A program made the translations under genes and the position numbers. Below, piece after piece: positions 1 through 8,140 of a DNA stretch of 64,000 nt. Location of the stretch: positions 124,001 through 188,000 of the forward strand of contig JACPVJ010000016.1 in assembly GCA_016191785.1 (NCBI GenBank). The letters are read 5' to 3'. The notes under the pieces are model-generated. The model was not told the origin of the DNA and did no database searches. It worked only from the letters and a program-made list of their open reading frames with translations. The number at the start of each line of letters is the position of its first letter. Within the stretch, counting starts at the first letter, position 1. This stretch comes from Myxococcales bacterium. GTDB taxonomy: Bacteria > Myxococcota_A > Polyangia > Polyangiales > Polyangiaceae.

Positions 1-178
1 CGTCGGACTTCTTGTCGTCCAGGCCGACCTCTTGTCGGAGGATCCTGGAGGTGACCTGCTTCAGGCGCTGCTCCACCTTGGCTCGCTTCTCGTCGGCGCG
101 CTTCCCTTGGGCTTGGGCGGGCCATGCGCACAGCACCAGCAGCAGCGTCACGAGCGTTTGCAATACCCGGCGTCGCAT
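1..178 (-). CDS. Periplasmic protein of an ECF sigma operon (C-terminus cut by window edge)
   Basis: Only the first 59 codons lie in the window; the gene continues past the left edge. The ATG at 178 overlaps the TGA of the preceding anti-sigma-like gene (ATGA), so it is the third gene of a sigma, anti-sigma, periplasmic-protein set. The visible product starts MRRRVLQTLVTLLLVLCAWP, a signal peptide with a likely cut after AQA, and continues with a charged, helix-prone stretch (KRADEKRAKVEQRLKQVTSR) ending in QEVGLDDKKSD. This pattern recalls small periplasmic sensor or chaperone proteins of the Spy/CpxP/heavy-metal-sensor kind that often accompany ECF sigma factors. That family link is an inference from a short fragment. 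It could equally be an unrelated secreted coiled-coil protein. Confidence 0.7.
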   Translation of the reverse strand, partial: MRRRVLQTLVTLLLVLCAWPAQAQGKRADEKRAKVEQRLKQVTSRILRQEVGLDDKKSD

Positions 179-648
179 CAGCCCTCCTCGAGGAACGAGT
201 CCGCGGCGGCGAGCCACACATCGAGCTCTTCTTCGTCGGCGTCGTCCAGAGGCGCTGCCAGCACGTCGGTGCTCGGCCCGTCGTCCAGATCGTCCAGCCC
301 TGCCAGGGTTTCGTCACCCTCGTCGCTGGCTGGCTCTTCCGCCGGCGGCGCGGGGGTCGGCGCCACGCCGGCCACCGACGGCGCCTGAAGCGAGGTGGTC
401 GTGGTCGCAGACGGGAGGCGCGCTTGCTCGCCCTCGGGGTTTCCGCGCAGCATGAGCACTGCGAAGAAACCGGCGGCCACCGCCAGAAACGGCGCCCAGA
501 GCAGCCAGAGGGGGCGGCGCCGGCGACCCGGCACGTCGGCTGCGCGCGCCTTCAGCTTGGTGAGCTGGGCACCCGTCGCGGCTTCTGCCGTGGCGTCGAA
601 CAGCGCCTCGAGATCGCGTTCGTCGTGCTCGTGATCGAGGTCGTTCAT
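178..648 (-). CDS. Anti-sigma-factor-like single-pass membrane protein
   Basis: A 156-residue protein translated from an ATG that overlaps the stop of the sigma gene by four bases. It has a cytoplasmic N-terminal part of about 45 residues with an acidic start (DLDHEHDERDLEALFDATA), one membrane helix at about residues 48-67 (LWLLWAPFLAVAAGFFAVLM), then a Thr/Pro/Ala-rich and very acidic extracytoplasmic tail ending LDVWLAAADSFLEEG. Size, topology and position directly after an ECF sigma gene are those of an anti-sigma factor that holds the sigma at the membrane. No zinc-type anti-sigma HxxxCxxC motif is present, so the function rests on context. Confidence 0.75.
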   Translation of the reverse strand: MNDLDHEHDERDLEALFDATAEAATGAQLTKLKARAADVPGRRRRPLWLLWAPFLAVAAGFFAVLMLRGNPEGEQARLPSATTTTSLQAPSVAGVAPTPAPPAEEPASDEGDETLAGLDDLDDGPSTDVLAAPLDDADEEELDVWLAAADSFLEEG

Positions 649-1274
649 CGCTCCTCCGAAGTCTCGCCTTCTCGCACGAGATCGGCAAGCTGTTCGCGCA
701 GCTCTTTCAGGGCCATGTGCACGAGCACGCGAGCCGAACCCTCGGTGGTGCCCACCGCCTGCGCGATCTCGGCATACGACAGACCGGCGTCGAGCCGCAG
801 CATCGCGACGGCGCGGCGCTTCTCGGGCAGCGCCTCCAGCGCGGTGCGGACCCGCTCGGCTGCCTGATGGGCGCGGGCGAGGTCCGCCGGGTTTGGCAGC
901 GAGCTCGGGGCATCGGCGGCGTCCTCGCGCGTCCGACGACGGCGCTCCCCTCGGAGCAGCGTTTGGGCGCGTCGCACCGCGAAGGCGGCGAGGAAGGCGC
1001 GGAACGAGGTGCCCGGCTGGTAGCCCGAGAGGCGCTCGAAGGCCAGGGTCAGCGCTTCTTGGACGGCGTCCTCTGCCAATGCGCGATCTCTGCAGGCGCG
1101 GGCGGCAATGCGATACAGCACGGGTAGGTGCGGCTCGACCAGTCCGGCGAAGGCGCGGCCATCACCGTCTAGCGCGCGGGCGATGAGCTCGTGCTCGAGC
1201 GACACGGCCCCGAGGGTGTCATCCTTGGGGGTCGCGCCGGTCACGAAAACGCTGGGGCAGACGTGTTGGGCCAC
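645..1274 (-). CDS. ECF-type RNA polymerase sigma factor
   Basis: The product (209 residues) has region 2 (ELIARALDGDGRAFAGLVEP through RDRALAEDAVQEALTLAFER, with the conserved DAVQE core-binding motif) and region 4 (ALEALPEKRRAVAMLRLDAG, LSYAEIAQAVGTTEGSARVL), a helix-turn-helix that reads the -35 element. It would direct polymerase to a small regulon, normally under the anti-sigma encoded next. The first 23 residues look unlike the family; a GTG at 1205 (SLEHELIARAL) would give a more typical length of about 186, so the start is uncertain. The end overlaps the anti-sigma gene by four bases. Confidence 0.93.
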   Translation of the reverse strand: MAQHVCPSVFVTGATPKDDTLGAVSLEHELIARALDGDGRAFAGLVEPHLPVLYRIAARACRDRALAEDAVQEALTLAFERLSGYQPGTSFRAFLAAFAVRRAQTLLRGERRRRTREDAADAPSSLPNPADLARAHQAAERVRTALEALPEKRRAVAMLRLDAGLSYAEIAQAVGTTEGSARVLVHMALKELREQLADLVREGETSEER

Positions 1275-1346
1275 TTACCCAAGCGAATGCCGCGGCCCCC
1301 TCGGGCGTTAAGCCCCGGCGGGCAAGTGCCCGTAACGTGGCCGTTT

Positions 1347-2147
1347 TCAGCGGCCGCTGAAGCGCGGCGGGCGCTTCTCGAGGAACGCCGACAGCGCTTC
1401 GCCTAGGTCCTCCGACGCCAGGAACGCGGAGTTCCAGGCGGCAACGTACTCCAGGCCGTCGGCGACCCGTCGGCTGGCCCCGAAGTCGAGCACACGCTTC
1501 ACGCCGCGGACCGTCAGCGGCGCGTTCTGGGCGATCTCGGCCGCCAGTGCTTCGGCGCCCGCGCGGAGCGCCGCGGCGTCGGCGAACACCTCGTTCACCA
1601 ACCCGATGCGCTCGGCGCGCTCGGCGCCGATGTCCTTCCCCGAGAGCGCCAGCTCGCGCGCATGCCCCTGTCCGACGATCAGCGGCAGCCGCTGGAGCGT
1701 ACCCAGATCGGCCACGATGGCGATCTTGGTCTCGCGGACCGAGAAGCGCGCGTCGCTGCTCGCCAAGCGAATGTCGCAGGCGGTGATCAGATCGACGCCG
1801 CCCCCGATGCACCAGCCGTGCACCGCGGCGATCACCGGCACCGGACAGGCAGCGACCTTGGTCAAGAAGCCCTGCAGGCGCAAGATGGTCTCGTGCAGCG
1901 CCGTCCGGACCGCGGCCGTGCCACCTTGCAGGCTGGGTCCGAGCTCGGCGAAGGCCGCCGGCAGATCCAGGCCGTAGGTGAAGTGCTTTCCCTCCGAGCG
2001 AACGATCACCGCGCGTACGTCGACGTCGGAGGCGATCTGATCGAAGGCCGCGCCCAGCTCTTGGAAGAACAGCGGCGGCATCGTGAGCTTTTGCAGAATC
2101 ACGGTGACGACGTGGTCGTTTCGTTCGAGGCGAAGGGTCTCGGCCAT
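1347..2147 (-). CDS. Enoyl-CoA hydratase/isomerase family protein (crotonase)
   Basis: A 266-residue crotonase-fold protein that would hydrate or isomerise an unsaturated acyl-CoA. Visible landmarks are the oxyanion-hole strand KHFTYGLDLPAAF, similar to the FTAGIDL of dienoyl-CoA isomerases (ECH1 type), the second oxyanion region IAAVHGWCIGGGVDLITACD, and the family C-terminus AFLEKRPPRFSGR. The Asp and Glu positions used by ECH1 could not be checked by alignment, so hydratase versus dienoyl isomerase is open. I prefer the ATG at 2147 (MAETLRLERN) over one at 2162, which would leave only five bases to the divergent oxidoreductase gene. It probably serves fatty acid oxidation with the acyl-CoA ligase, SDR and thiolase genes elsewhere in the window. 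Confidence 0.9.
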   Translation of the reverse strand: MAETLRLERNDHVVTVILQKLTMPPLFFQELGAAFDQIASDVDVRAVIVRSEGKHFTYGLDLPAAFAELGPSLQGGTAAVRTALHETILRLQGFLTKVAACPVPVIAAVHGWCIGGGVDLITACDIRLASSDARFSVRETKIAIVADLGTLQRLPLIVGQGHARELALSGKDIGAERAERIGLVNEVFADAAALRAGAEALAAEIAQNAPLTVRGVKRVLDFGASRRVADGLEYVAAWNSAFLASEDLGEALSAFLEKRPPRFSGR

Positions 2148-2167
2148 GGCAGAATGGCGCATACCTC

Positions 2168-3433
2168 ATGCACGCAGATCTCGCCATCGTCGGCGCCGGC
2201 ACCGCCGGAGCAGCCCTCGCATTCTTCGCCGCAAAGCGCGGCCTGCGCGTGGTGTGCCTCGAGCGGCGAGCGGCGCGCGAAGCCGGCGCTCGCTGGGTCA
2301 ACGGAGTTCCCGGCTGGGCTTTCGATGCGGCGGGGCTCGACCGACCGCGGGACGCAGAGGTCTTCGGCGCCGGGCACGAGATGCACCTCTTGGCCGGGTT
2401 CGGCCCGCGACGGGTGACGATTCGGGGTCACGACGTGCTCGAGCTCGACATGCGCGCGCTGGTCGAGCGCCTGCAGCGCTCGGCTCGCGAGCACGGGGCC
2501 ACCCTCGTCGAGAACGCGCGCGTGCTCGAGTTCGACGGGCGGACGCTGGACACCAGCGCGGGCCGGGTCACTGCGCGCTGGTACGCGGACGCGTCGGGGC
2601 TGGCCGGTGCGCGGTTGCTCGAGCAGGCGAGGGTGAACGCCACCGACCTGTGCGCGGCGGCTCAGGAAGTCCGCGCCGTGTCCGACCTGGCGGGCGCGCG
2701 GGCCTTCTTCGAGAGGCACCAGATCGATGCCGGGCACACGGCGTGTTTCACTGGTGTGGCGGGCGGCTTCTCGGTGATCAACGTCCGGCTCGCGGGTGAC
2801 CGGGTGGGCATCCTCACGGGATCCATTCCGGGTGCGGGGCACCCCGCGGGTCAGGCGATCCTCGATCGTTTCGTGGCGGACCAGAAGTGGATCGGGGCGC
2901 GGCTGTTCGGTGGGGCCCGGGCCATTCCGCTGCGGCGCCCGCTGGACGTGCTCGCTCGCGGCAACGTGGCGCTGATCGGCGACGCGGCGTGCCAGGTGTT
3001 CTCGGCCCACGGCTCGGGCATCGGCGCGGGGATGATCGCGGCGCGGCTCTTGGCCGATGCCCTCGCCGAGGGGCGCGAGCCCCACGACTACGCCGTGGCG
3101 TGGCACCGCCAGTACGGCGGGTTGTTCGCCACCTTCGACTCGTTCCGGCGGTTCTCGCAGAGCTTGGGCGAGCGCGACCTGGACCGAATGATGGCGGCCG
3201 GGCTCTTGGACGAGCACTCGGCCCGCGCCGGGCTCGAGCAGCGCGTACCCCGACCGACGCCGGGTGCCGTGATCGGCGCGTTGCGCGGTGTGGCGACCGA
3301 GCGCCGTCTGGCGCTCCGGCTCGTGCCGGCGCTCGCCCGGGGGGCCGCTGCCGCCGCGCACTATGCTCGCTATCCCGACGACCCGCGGGCGCTGGGGGAG
3401 TGGTCAGCCCGGGCCGCCCGCATCATGGGCTGA
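2168..3433 (+). CDS. FAD-dependent oxidoreductase (geranylgeranyl reductase/monooxygenase-like)
   Basis: A 421-residue flavoprotein. The dinucleotide fold is at residues 5-31 (LAIVGAGTAGAAL, ending VCLERR, the acidic residue that binds ribose), and the second FAD contact is at 266-290 (NVALIGDAACQVFSAHGSGI), the GD motif of the glutathione-reductase-2/PHBH group. The layout fits geranylgeranyl-reductase-like and halogenase-like oxidoreductases that act on hydrophobic or carrier-bound substrates; the substrate cannot be read from the sequence. It is divergent from the crotonase gene, with a very short shared promoter region, and its last 30 bases overlap the convergent hydrolase gene. Confidence 0.88.
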   Translation: MHADLAIVGAGTAGAALAFFAAKRGLRVVCLERRAAREAGARWVNGVPGWAFDAAGLDRPRDAEVFGAGHEMHLLAGFGPRRVTIRGHDVLELDMRALVERLQRSAREHGATLVENARVLEFDGRTLDTSAGRVTARWYADASGLAGARLLEQARVNATDLCAAAQEVRAVSDLAGARAFFERHQIDAGHTACFTGVAGGFSVINVRLAGDRVGILTGSIPGAGHPAGQAILDRFVADQKWIGARLFGGARAIPLRRPLDVLARGNVALIGDAACQVFSAHGSGIGAGMIAARLLADALAEGREPHDYAVAWHRQYGGLFATFDSFRRFSQSLGERDLDRMMAAGLLDEHSARAGLEQRVPRPTPGAVIGALRGVATERRLALRLVPALARGAAAAAHYARYPDDPRALGEWSARAARIMG

Positions 3434-4027
3434 GAGGAATCGTGCGATGGTGTGCAAGATGGCCTGGTCGACCTCGTCTTGGGTCCGGCCGGCTCGCTTC
3501 AGCGCGGTCTTGGTCGAGAGCAGCGAGTGGTCGCCGCCCGCGACCACCCACAGCTGACTTGGGGCGCGCATCCTCGCGCGGGTCTGCTCGAGCAGCCCGA
3601 GCGGGCAGAGGGGATCGCGGTCGCCCTGCAGGAACAGAACTGGAGTTGCGAGGGCCAGGAGCACTGCGTCACGCAGCTTCCCGCTCTGGCCGAGCAGCGG
3701 GTAGCCGAAGCAGATCAGCGCGAGCGGGCGGGGTCCGCTCGACTCCGATGCCAGGTGACACCCCACGCGAGACCCCATGCTCTTGCCCGCGAGCACCAGC
3801 GGGCGATCCCGCCCCGCCAGCGCGGTGTCGACGGCGGCCTGGTGCGCCGCGACGAGGGTGGGCATCGGGTCGGGGCGCTTCGACCCCCGAGCCATGTAGG
3901 GGTAGTCGAACGGGTGGACCTCGCCGAGGGACTCGAGTCGCTCGCGCCAACCCACCATCCAGCCCGACGACGACGGGGCCCCCGCGCCGTGGGCAAACAC
4001 GATCACCGGCTTCACGGCGGCGAGCAT
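3404..4027 (-). CDS. Small alpha/beta hydrolase (KANL3/TEX30 type)
   Basis: A 207-residue cytoplasmic alpha/beta hydrolase. It starts with the strand and oxyanion loop VIVFAHGAGAP, has the nucleophile elbow GKSMGSR (Ser83), a late acidic residue in LFLQGDRDPLCP (Asp136 or Asp138) and the catalytic His167 in GGDHSLL. The HGAGAP and GKSMGSR pair is characteristic of the TEX30/KANL3-like, dienelactone-hydrolase-related group, whose natural substrates are mostly unknown. There is no signal peptide. It converges on and overlaps the FAD oxidoreductase gene by 30 bases, and is divergent from the MATE gene with 111 bases between them. Confidence 0.88.
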   Translation of the reverse strand: MLAAVKPVIVFAHGAGAPSSSGWMVGWRERLESLGEVHPFDYPYMARGSKRPDPMPTLVAAHQAAVDTALAGRDRPLVLAGKSMGSRVGCHLASESSGPRPLALICFGYPLLGQSGKLRDAVLLALATPVLFLQGDRDPLCPLGLLEQTRARMRAPSQLWVVAGGDHSLLSTKTALKRAGRTQDEVDQAILHTIARFLSAHDAGGPG

Positions 4028-4138
4028 GGCTCACCCGCCTCGAAAAAGCGCGCAACTGACGACGCCCCATGCTGCTGGCCGGAATCGAGCTCTGAGGAAT
4101 CGCGGTCTCGTCGCCGGGCGTTGAGCAGGCAAACGGGC

Positions 4139-5518
4139 GTGAACTCACAGCTGATCCCGCTGCTCCGGGCCGGCGCGCCGCTGGCGCTGGCGAGCCTGGC
4201 CCAGACCCTGGTGGGCACGCTGGCCGTCGGCGTGGCCGGACGCATCGGCGAGCGCGAGCTCGCAGCGGTCGGCCTGGGGTCGTCGTTGTTCTTCACCGTG
4301 GCGGTCTTCGGCGTCGGTCTATTGCTCGGCATCGATCCGATCGTGAGCGCAGCCGTCGGTCGTGGTGATCGCGAGGGCGTCCGAAGCGTGGTCGGTCAGG
4401 GCCTGCTGCTCGCCGTCGTCACTGCGCTGCCGCTCGCAGGCGCGATCGTGCTGGCGGCCGGCGCGCTCGGCCCCACCGTGCTGCCCGTCGACACCGGCGC
4501 GGATCTCGCGCGCTACGTGTGGGGACGCGTGCCCGGGCTCGCGCCGCACCTGGCGTTCGTCGTGCTGCGGAGCGCGGCAGCAGCGCAAGAGCGAACCCGA
4601 CGGGTGTTCTGGGCGGCGACGGTGGCGACGGCGTGCGTGGTCCTCTTGGCCCCCGCGTTGGGCTCGCGGCTGGGTGTGCTGGGGGTCGGTCTGGCCGAGA
4701 GCGCGGGCGGGCTGGTGCAAGCGCTGGTGCTCGCGCGCGCGTCCGCGCGGCCGAGCTTCTCGCGCCGGCTCGCGGGCTTGGCGGCCATCACTTCGACAGG
4801 TCTCCCGGTTGGGCTCGCGCTGGTCGCGGAGTACGCGGTGTTCGCGAGCCTGGGGTGGATGGTCGCGGTGGTCGAGCCCGGACGGCTGGGCGCACATCAG
4901 GTGGCCATGGCGTGGCTGGGCACGCTCTTCATGCTGCCTGTGGGCTTCGGGGCCGCCGTCGCCGCCGCCGTGGGGCGCGCGCTGGGTCGAGCCGACGCGA
5001 TCGCCGCCAAGAGCGGCTGGCGTACGGGGGCCTGGGTGTCCCTGGTGCTCGGCATGGTGCTCGGCGCACCGCTGGTGCTCTTTCCGGCCGCGCTGTCGTC
5101 GTGGGTCAGCAATGATCCAGAGCTCGTCGCCGCGGCGTCGCCGCTGGTTCGAACCGCGGGGTTCGTGCTCGTGGCGGACTCGGTTCAGGTCGTCCTGGTC
5201 GGCGCGGCCCGCGGCGCGGGTGAGACGCGCTTCGCGCTGGGCGCCTGCTTGGCGGGGCACTACCTGGTGGGCATGCCGCTCGGAGTGCTGCTCGCCCTGC
5301 GCGGTGGTCTGGGCGCCGTCGGCCTTTGGCTCGGACTGGGCATCGGCCTGACGACCATCGCCGGCCTGCTGGGCTTGCGCATCGGACGCATAGCTGAGCT
5401 AGAACCCAGCCGATGGTCCCGTCGCTCACGCGAGAGCTCGTCGCCCGCGCCGTGGCTGGCCCCGCTGTGTTCCCCGCACCGCCGCGCTTTGCCCGCGTCT
5501 CCGCGGCCGCAGCCGTAG
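4139..5518 (+). CDS. MATE family multidrug efflux transporter
   Basis: From a GTG at 4139 (NSQLIPLLRAGAPLALASLA) the product is 459 residues with about twelve membrane helices, the usual MATE size. The N-half shows the typical SLAQTLVGTLAVGVAGRIGE stretch and a second-helix region GLLLGIDPIVSAAVGRGD; the C-half repeats it (GFGAAVAAAVGRALGRADA). MATE carriers export cationic drugs or metabolites using Na+ or H+. The reading frame continues upstream, but that part is the antisense of the hydrolase gene and is not coding. The final 36 or so residues, after LGLRIGRIAELE, are polar and overlap the Nudix gene by 106 bases. Confidence 0.9.
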   Translation: MNSQLIPLLRAGAPLALASLAQTLVGTLAVGVAGRIGERELAAVGLGSSLFFTVAVFGVGLLLGIDPIVSAAVGRGDREGVRSVVGQGLLLAVVTALPLAGAIVLAAGALGPTVLPVDTGADLARYVWGRVPGLAPHLAFVVLRSAAAAQERTRRVFWAATVATACVVLLAPALGSRLGVLGVGLAESAGGLVQALVLARASARPSFSRRLAGLAAITSTGLPVGLALVAEYAVFASLGWMVAVVEPGRLGAHQVAMAWLGTLFMLPVGFGAAVAAAVGRALGRADAIAAKSGWRTGAWVSLVLGMVLGAPLVLFPAALSSWVSNDPELVAAASPLVRTAGFVLVADSVQVVLVGAARGAGETRFALGACLAGHYLVGMPLGVLLALRGGLGAVGLWLGLGIGLTTIAGLLGLRIGRIAELEPSRWSRRSRESSSPAPWLAPLCSPHRRALPASPRPQP

Positions 5519-6060
5519 TGGTTCCGGTGCGGCTCGCGCCCGAGGCAAACGTGCTCGTAGTGGTGCGCGCGCTGACTCTGGCGGACCACGCGGGCGAGCT
5601 GGGTTTCCCCGGTGGGAAGCCCGAGCCGGGCGAGGCATTGTCGGACGCCGCGATGCGCGAGCTCGGCGAAGAGCTGGCCGTTGGCTCGACCGAGGTCGAG
5701 CTCGTGGGTGCGCTCACCGCCATCCCGGTGGTGACCGGCAAGTACTTGATCACGCCCTTCGTGGGCGTGCTCGGCGAGCGGGCAGTGCCGCGCATCGTCT
5801 CGCCCGAGCTCGAGCAGATCATCGAGGTGCCGATTGCCCCGTTCTTCACCGGCGGCGCGCGCATCTTCGGGTTCTACACGGATCACCGCGGCGACCCGTT
5901 TCTCTTGCCCCACTTCCGCTTCGGCGAGCACGTGCTGTTCGGTGCGAGCGCGGTCATCTTGTTCGAGCTGCTCGCCCGGCTCGCGGGTGCGCTCGAGCTC
6001 CCCTTGCCGGAGCTCGTGGTCGAGGACGAACGCCCCTGGGGAACGCGCTATCCGCCGTGA
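5413..6060 (+). CDS. Nudix hydrolase, CoA pyrophosphatase-like
   Basis: A 215-residue Nudix protein. The Nudix box is GGKPEPGEALSDAAMRELGE followed by ELAV; the GxxxxxE, REL and EE catalytic/Mg-binding residues are present, but the usual Gly near the end of the box is Ala. The segment before it (ELGFPGGKPEPGE) is the hallmark of the NUDT7/NUDT8/YeaB group, which cleaves CoA and acyl-CoA to 4'-phosphopantetheine and ADP. The start lies inside the 3' end of the MATE gene (106-base overlap), so the two are probably co-transcribed. It ends one base before the convergent esterase gene. Confidence 0.88.
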   Translation: MVPSLTRELVARAVAGPAVFPAPPRFARVSAAAAVVVPVRLAPEANVLVVVRALTLADHAGELGFPGGKPEPGEALSDAAMRELGEELAVGSTEVELVGALTAIPVVTGKYLITPFVGVLGERAVPRIVSPELEQIIEVPIAPFFTGGARIFGFYTDHRGDPFLLPHFRFGEHVLFGASAVILFELLARLAGALELPLPELVVEDERPWGTRYPP

Positions 6061-6061
6061 C

Positions 6062-6835
6062 TCAGGGGGCTCCAAGGGTAGCCTCGAGCAGCTGGAAGTA
6101 GCGCGTGCGGAGCGGATCCGGAATGGAGTGGCCGACGCCCGGGAAGCTCTCGAGGCGGGCGTCGAAGCCGCGAGAACGAAGCGCCGACACTCCTGCCTGG
6201 GTCGGGCCCAGCGGCACCCGCTCGTCCGACTCGCCGTGCAGCGCAAAGACCTGCAGGCCGGGCGAGCCGGCGTCGTGGGTCGGCCAGAGCGGCGCGAGCA
6301 ACACGCCGCCGATCGGGAGCGCGGCGCGAACGCGATCGGGGTAGCGCGCCGCGATGGCGAAGCTCAACATGCCGCCCTGCGAGAAGCCGGTGACCACGGG
6401 CTTGCCTCGGGTCGGGTACTTGCCTTCCAGCGTCGCGAAGCTCGCCACCACCCGCTCGGCGGCGGCAGCGATGCCCCTCGCACGGAGCTCGTCGCCGTCG
6501 CTTGGGCGAAACGGGAACCAAGAGAAACCGCTGCCCCAAGGATCCGGCGCGCGCAAGAGCACGATGCGGGCTTTGACATCGAAGCCCGAATACAGCTCGC
6601 CGAACGTCTCGGGGCGATCGCCCAGGCCGTGCATCGCCACCACCAGCGGCAGCGCATCGCTCTCGGTCGCGCCGCCGGTGAGGCGCAAGGTCCACTCGAG
6701 GGGTGCAACGGCTGCGGGGCTCGTGCGCGCCGACGGCGGTGCGCCGGCGCCGGTGCCGGTGCCGGTGGTCGGCGTGGCCGAGTTGCAGGCCGCGCTGAGC
6801 GCAACGACCCCGAGCCAGTAGTTCTGCCCTGCCAC
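6062..6835 (-). CDS. Secreted phospholipase/carboxylesterase-like hydrolase
   Basis: A 257-residue exported esterase. The N-terminus is hydrophobic with a lipobox-like ALSAAC, then a low-complexity Thr/Gly/Ala linker to about residue 45, so it is probably a lipoprotein. The catalytic domain has PLVVAMHGLGDRPETF (oxyanion region), the nucleophile elbow VTGFSQGGMLSF, a late Asp in FALHGESDERVPL and a terminal His in FPGVGHSIPD. These are the landmarks of the phospholipase/carboxylesterase (lysophospholipase-like) family, which hydrolyses short acyl esters. It converges with the Nudix gene and is divergent from the LNS2-like lipoprotein gene. Confidence 0.87.
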   Translation of the reverse strand: MAGQNYWLGVVALSAACNSATPTTGTGTGAGAPPSARTSPAAVAPLEWTLRLTGGATESDALPLVVAMHGLGDRPETFGELYSGFDVKARIVLLRAPDPWGSGFSWFPFRPSDGDELRARGIAAAAERVVASFATLEGKYPTRGKPVVTGFSQGGMLSFAIAARYPDRVRAALPIGGVLLAPLWPTHDAGSPGLQVFALHGESDERVPLGPTQAGVSALRSRGFDARLESFPGVGHSIPDPLRTRYFQLLEATLGAP

Positions 6836-6894
6836 TGAAGCTGGAAGTTACCACCGCTGGCCCTCCGTCAGGCGTCACGGTAATCTGTGCGTCG

Positions 6895-8091
6895 ATGCGC
6901 TTTCTTCGCCGGTGCGCCGGGCTGCCGTTGAGCGTCGCTCTCTCTGTCTTGGCGTGCGGGGCCCAATCCGAAGAGCCCGGCTACAACGGCGGCGGCAGCG
7001 GAGTCGGAGCCACTTCGAGCGGCGGCGGCGGCAGCGGCGGCGTACCGCTCGGCGGGGGCGGGGGCAGCGCTGCAGCGCCCTCGGGTGGCGGCGGCGGAGC
7101 CGGCGGTGGCGGCGGAGCCGGCGGGAGCGGCGGCTCGACCGGGGTCGCTTGCGTGCCGATGCCGACTTGCAACGCCGCCCTCCCCAGTCTCAGTAAGCGC
7201 CCGTGGAAGCACAGCGTCGCGAGCCCGATCATCGTGGCCACCGGGTTCGCCAATCACCGGGGGCGTGATCTGATCCTTCCGCCGGGCACCGACCAGTGGG
7301 TGCTCGGCAAGTTCGCCTACGGCGTGGCCGACAAGGACCTCAAGGACGAAGAGGTCGACATTTGGCTCAACCGCGAGTGCGGTTCGAGCTGGGAGAAGCT
7401 CGGCACGGCGCTCACCACGGAAGAGACCACCGGCCACCCCACGATCGAAGGAGCCGTGGACACGGGGGGGCGCATCTACTTCAAGATCCCGCCCTCGGCT
7501 GCGCTCGGGATTGGACGTCACCGGATCCGGATGGTCGTGGCCGGAGATCTGTCGGGTGCCGACCAGTACATCGAGGTGGTGCCGGCCGGCACCACCTACT
7601 TCGTGACCGACGTCGACGGCACGCTCACCAGCAAAGAGACGGAAGAGTATTCGGCGATCCTCACCGGCGCGGTGTCGGACGCCAACCCGGATGCCGGAAA
7701 GGCGCTGAGCCTGCTCGCACAGAAGGGCTATCGCCCCTTCTATCTCACCGCGCGACCCGAGTTCTTGGTGGGGCGCACGCGAGAGTTCGTGTCGGTCAAG
7801 GGCTTCCCGCTCGGTCCGGTGCACACCACCTTCGAGCTCGGCGCCACGGGGGGCGCCGCAGTCAGCTTCAAGAAGGCGGAGCTCGAAGAGCTCATGGGTA
7901 GGGGCTTCAAGGTCGCCTACGCGTTCGGCAACACCAGCTCGGACGCGGACTCGTTCTTCATGGTCGGCATCAAACCCGACGACCATCGCGTCTTCTTCCA
8001 GTTCACCGACGCGGCCCACGGCGGCCGGCGCATCGAGGCGTACACCGACCTTCTGGGCGAGTTCGGCGCGCTCGGCAAGCCCTGTCAGTAG
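6895..8091 (+). CDS. Lipoprotein with Gly-rich linker and LNS2 (lipin/Nir)-like HAD domain
   Basis: The product (398 residues) has a signal sequence with lipobox-like SVLAC (Cys21), a Gly/Ser/Ala linker at about 31-83, a beta-rich domain at about 100-230, and a HAD-type domain at 234-390. The HAD motif is FVTDVDGTLTS (Asp239, Asp241), followed by GYRPFYLTARPEFLVGRTRE and FGNTSSDADSF. This order, including the YLTARP strand and FGN-x-x-x-D, matches the LNS2 domain of lipins and Nir/PITP proteins; in lipins it dephosphorylates phosphatidic acid. Catalysis here is plausible because DxDGT is intact, but a cell-surface location would be unusual. Substrate unknown. Confidence 0.82.
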   Translation: MRFLRRCAGLPLSVALSVLACGAQSEEPGYNGGGSGVGATSSGGGGSGGVPLGGGGGSAAAPSGGGGGAGGGGGAGGSGGSTGVACVPMPTCNAALPSLSKRPWKHSVASPIIVATGFANHRGRDLILPPGTDQWVLGKFAYGVADKDLKDEEVDIWLNRECGSSWEKLGTALTTEETTGHPTIEGAVDTGGRIYFKIPPSAALGIGRHRIRMVVAGDLSGADQYIEVVPAGTTYFVTDVDGTLTSKETEEYSAILTGAVSDANPDAGKALSLLAQKGYRPFYLTARPEFLVGRTREFVSVKGFPLGPVHTTFELGATGGAAVSFKKAELEELMGRGFKVAYAFGNTSSDADSFFMVGIKPDDHRVFFQFTDAAHGGRRIEAYTDLLGEFGALGKPCQ

Positions 8092-8140
8092 GCTTCGCCT
8101 GGCCAAGCCGGCGCTCGGGCCTTAGGTTGGGCAGACCCGG

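Noticed and set aside
1346..1361. A 16-base perfect palindrome with a NotI-type core over the crotonase stop codon.
   Set aside because: It has no T run, lies in coding sequence, and such GC palindromes are expected by chance at this composition.
5145..5154. GGTTCGAAC, resembling a tRNA T-loop.
   Set aside because: It is inside the MATE gene and no acceptor or anticodon arm surrounds it.
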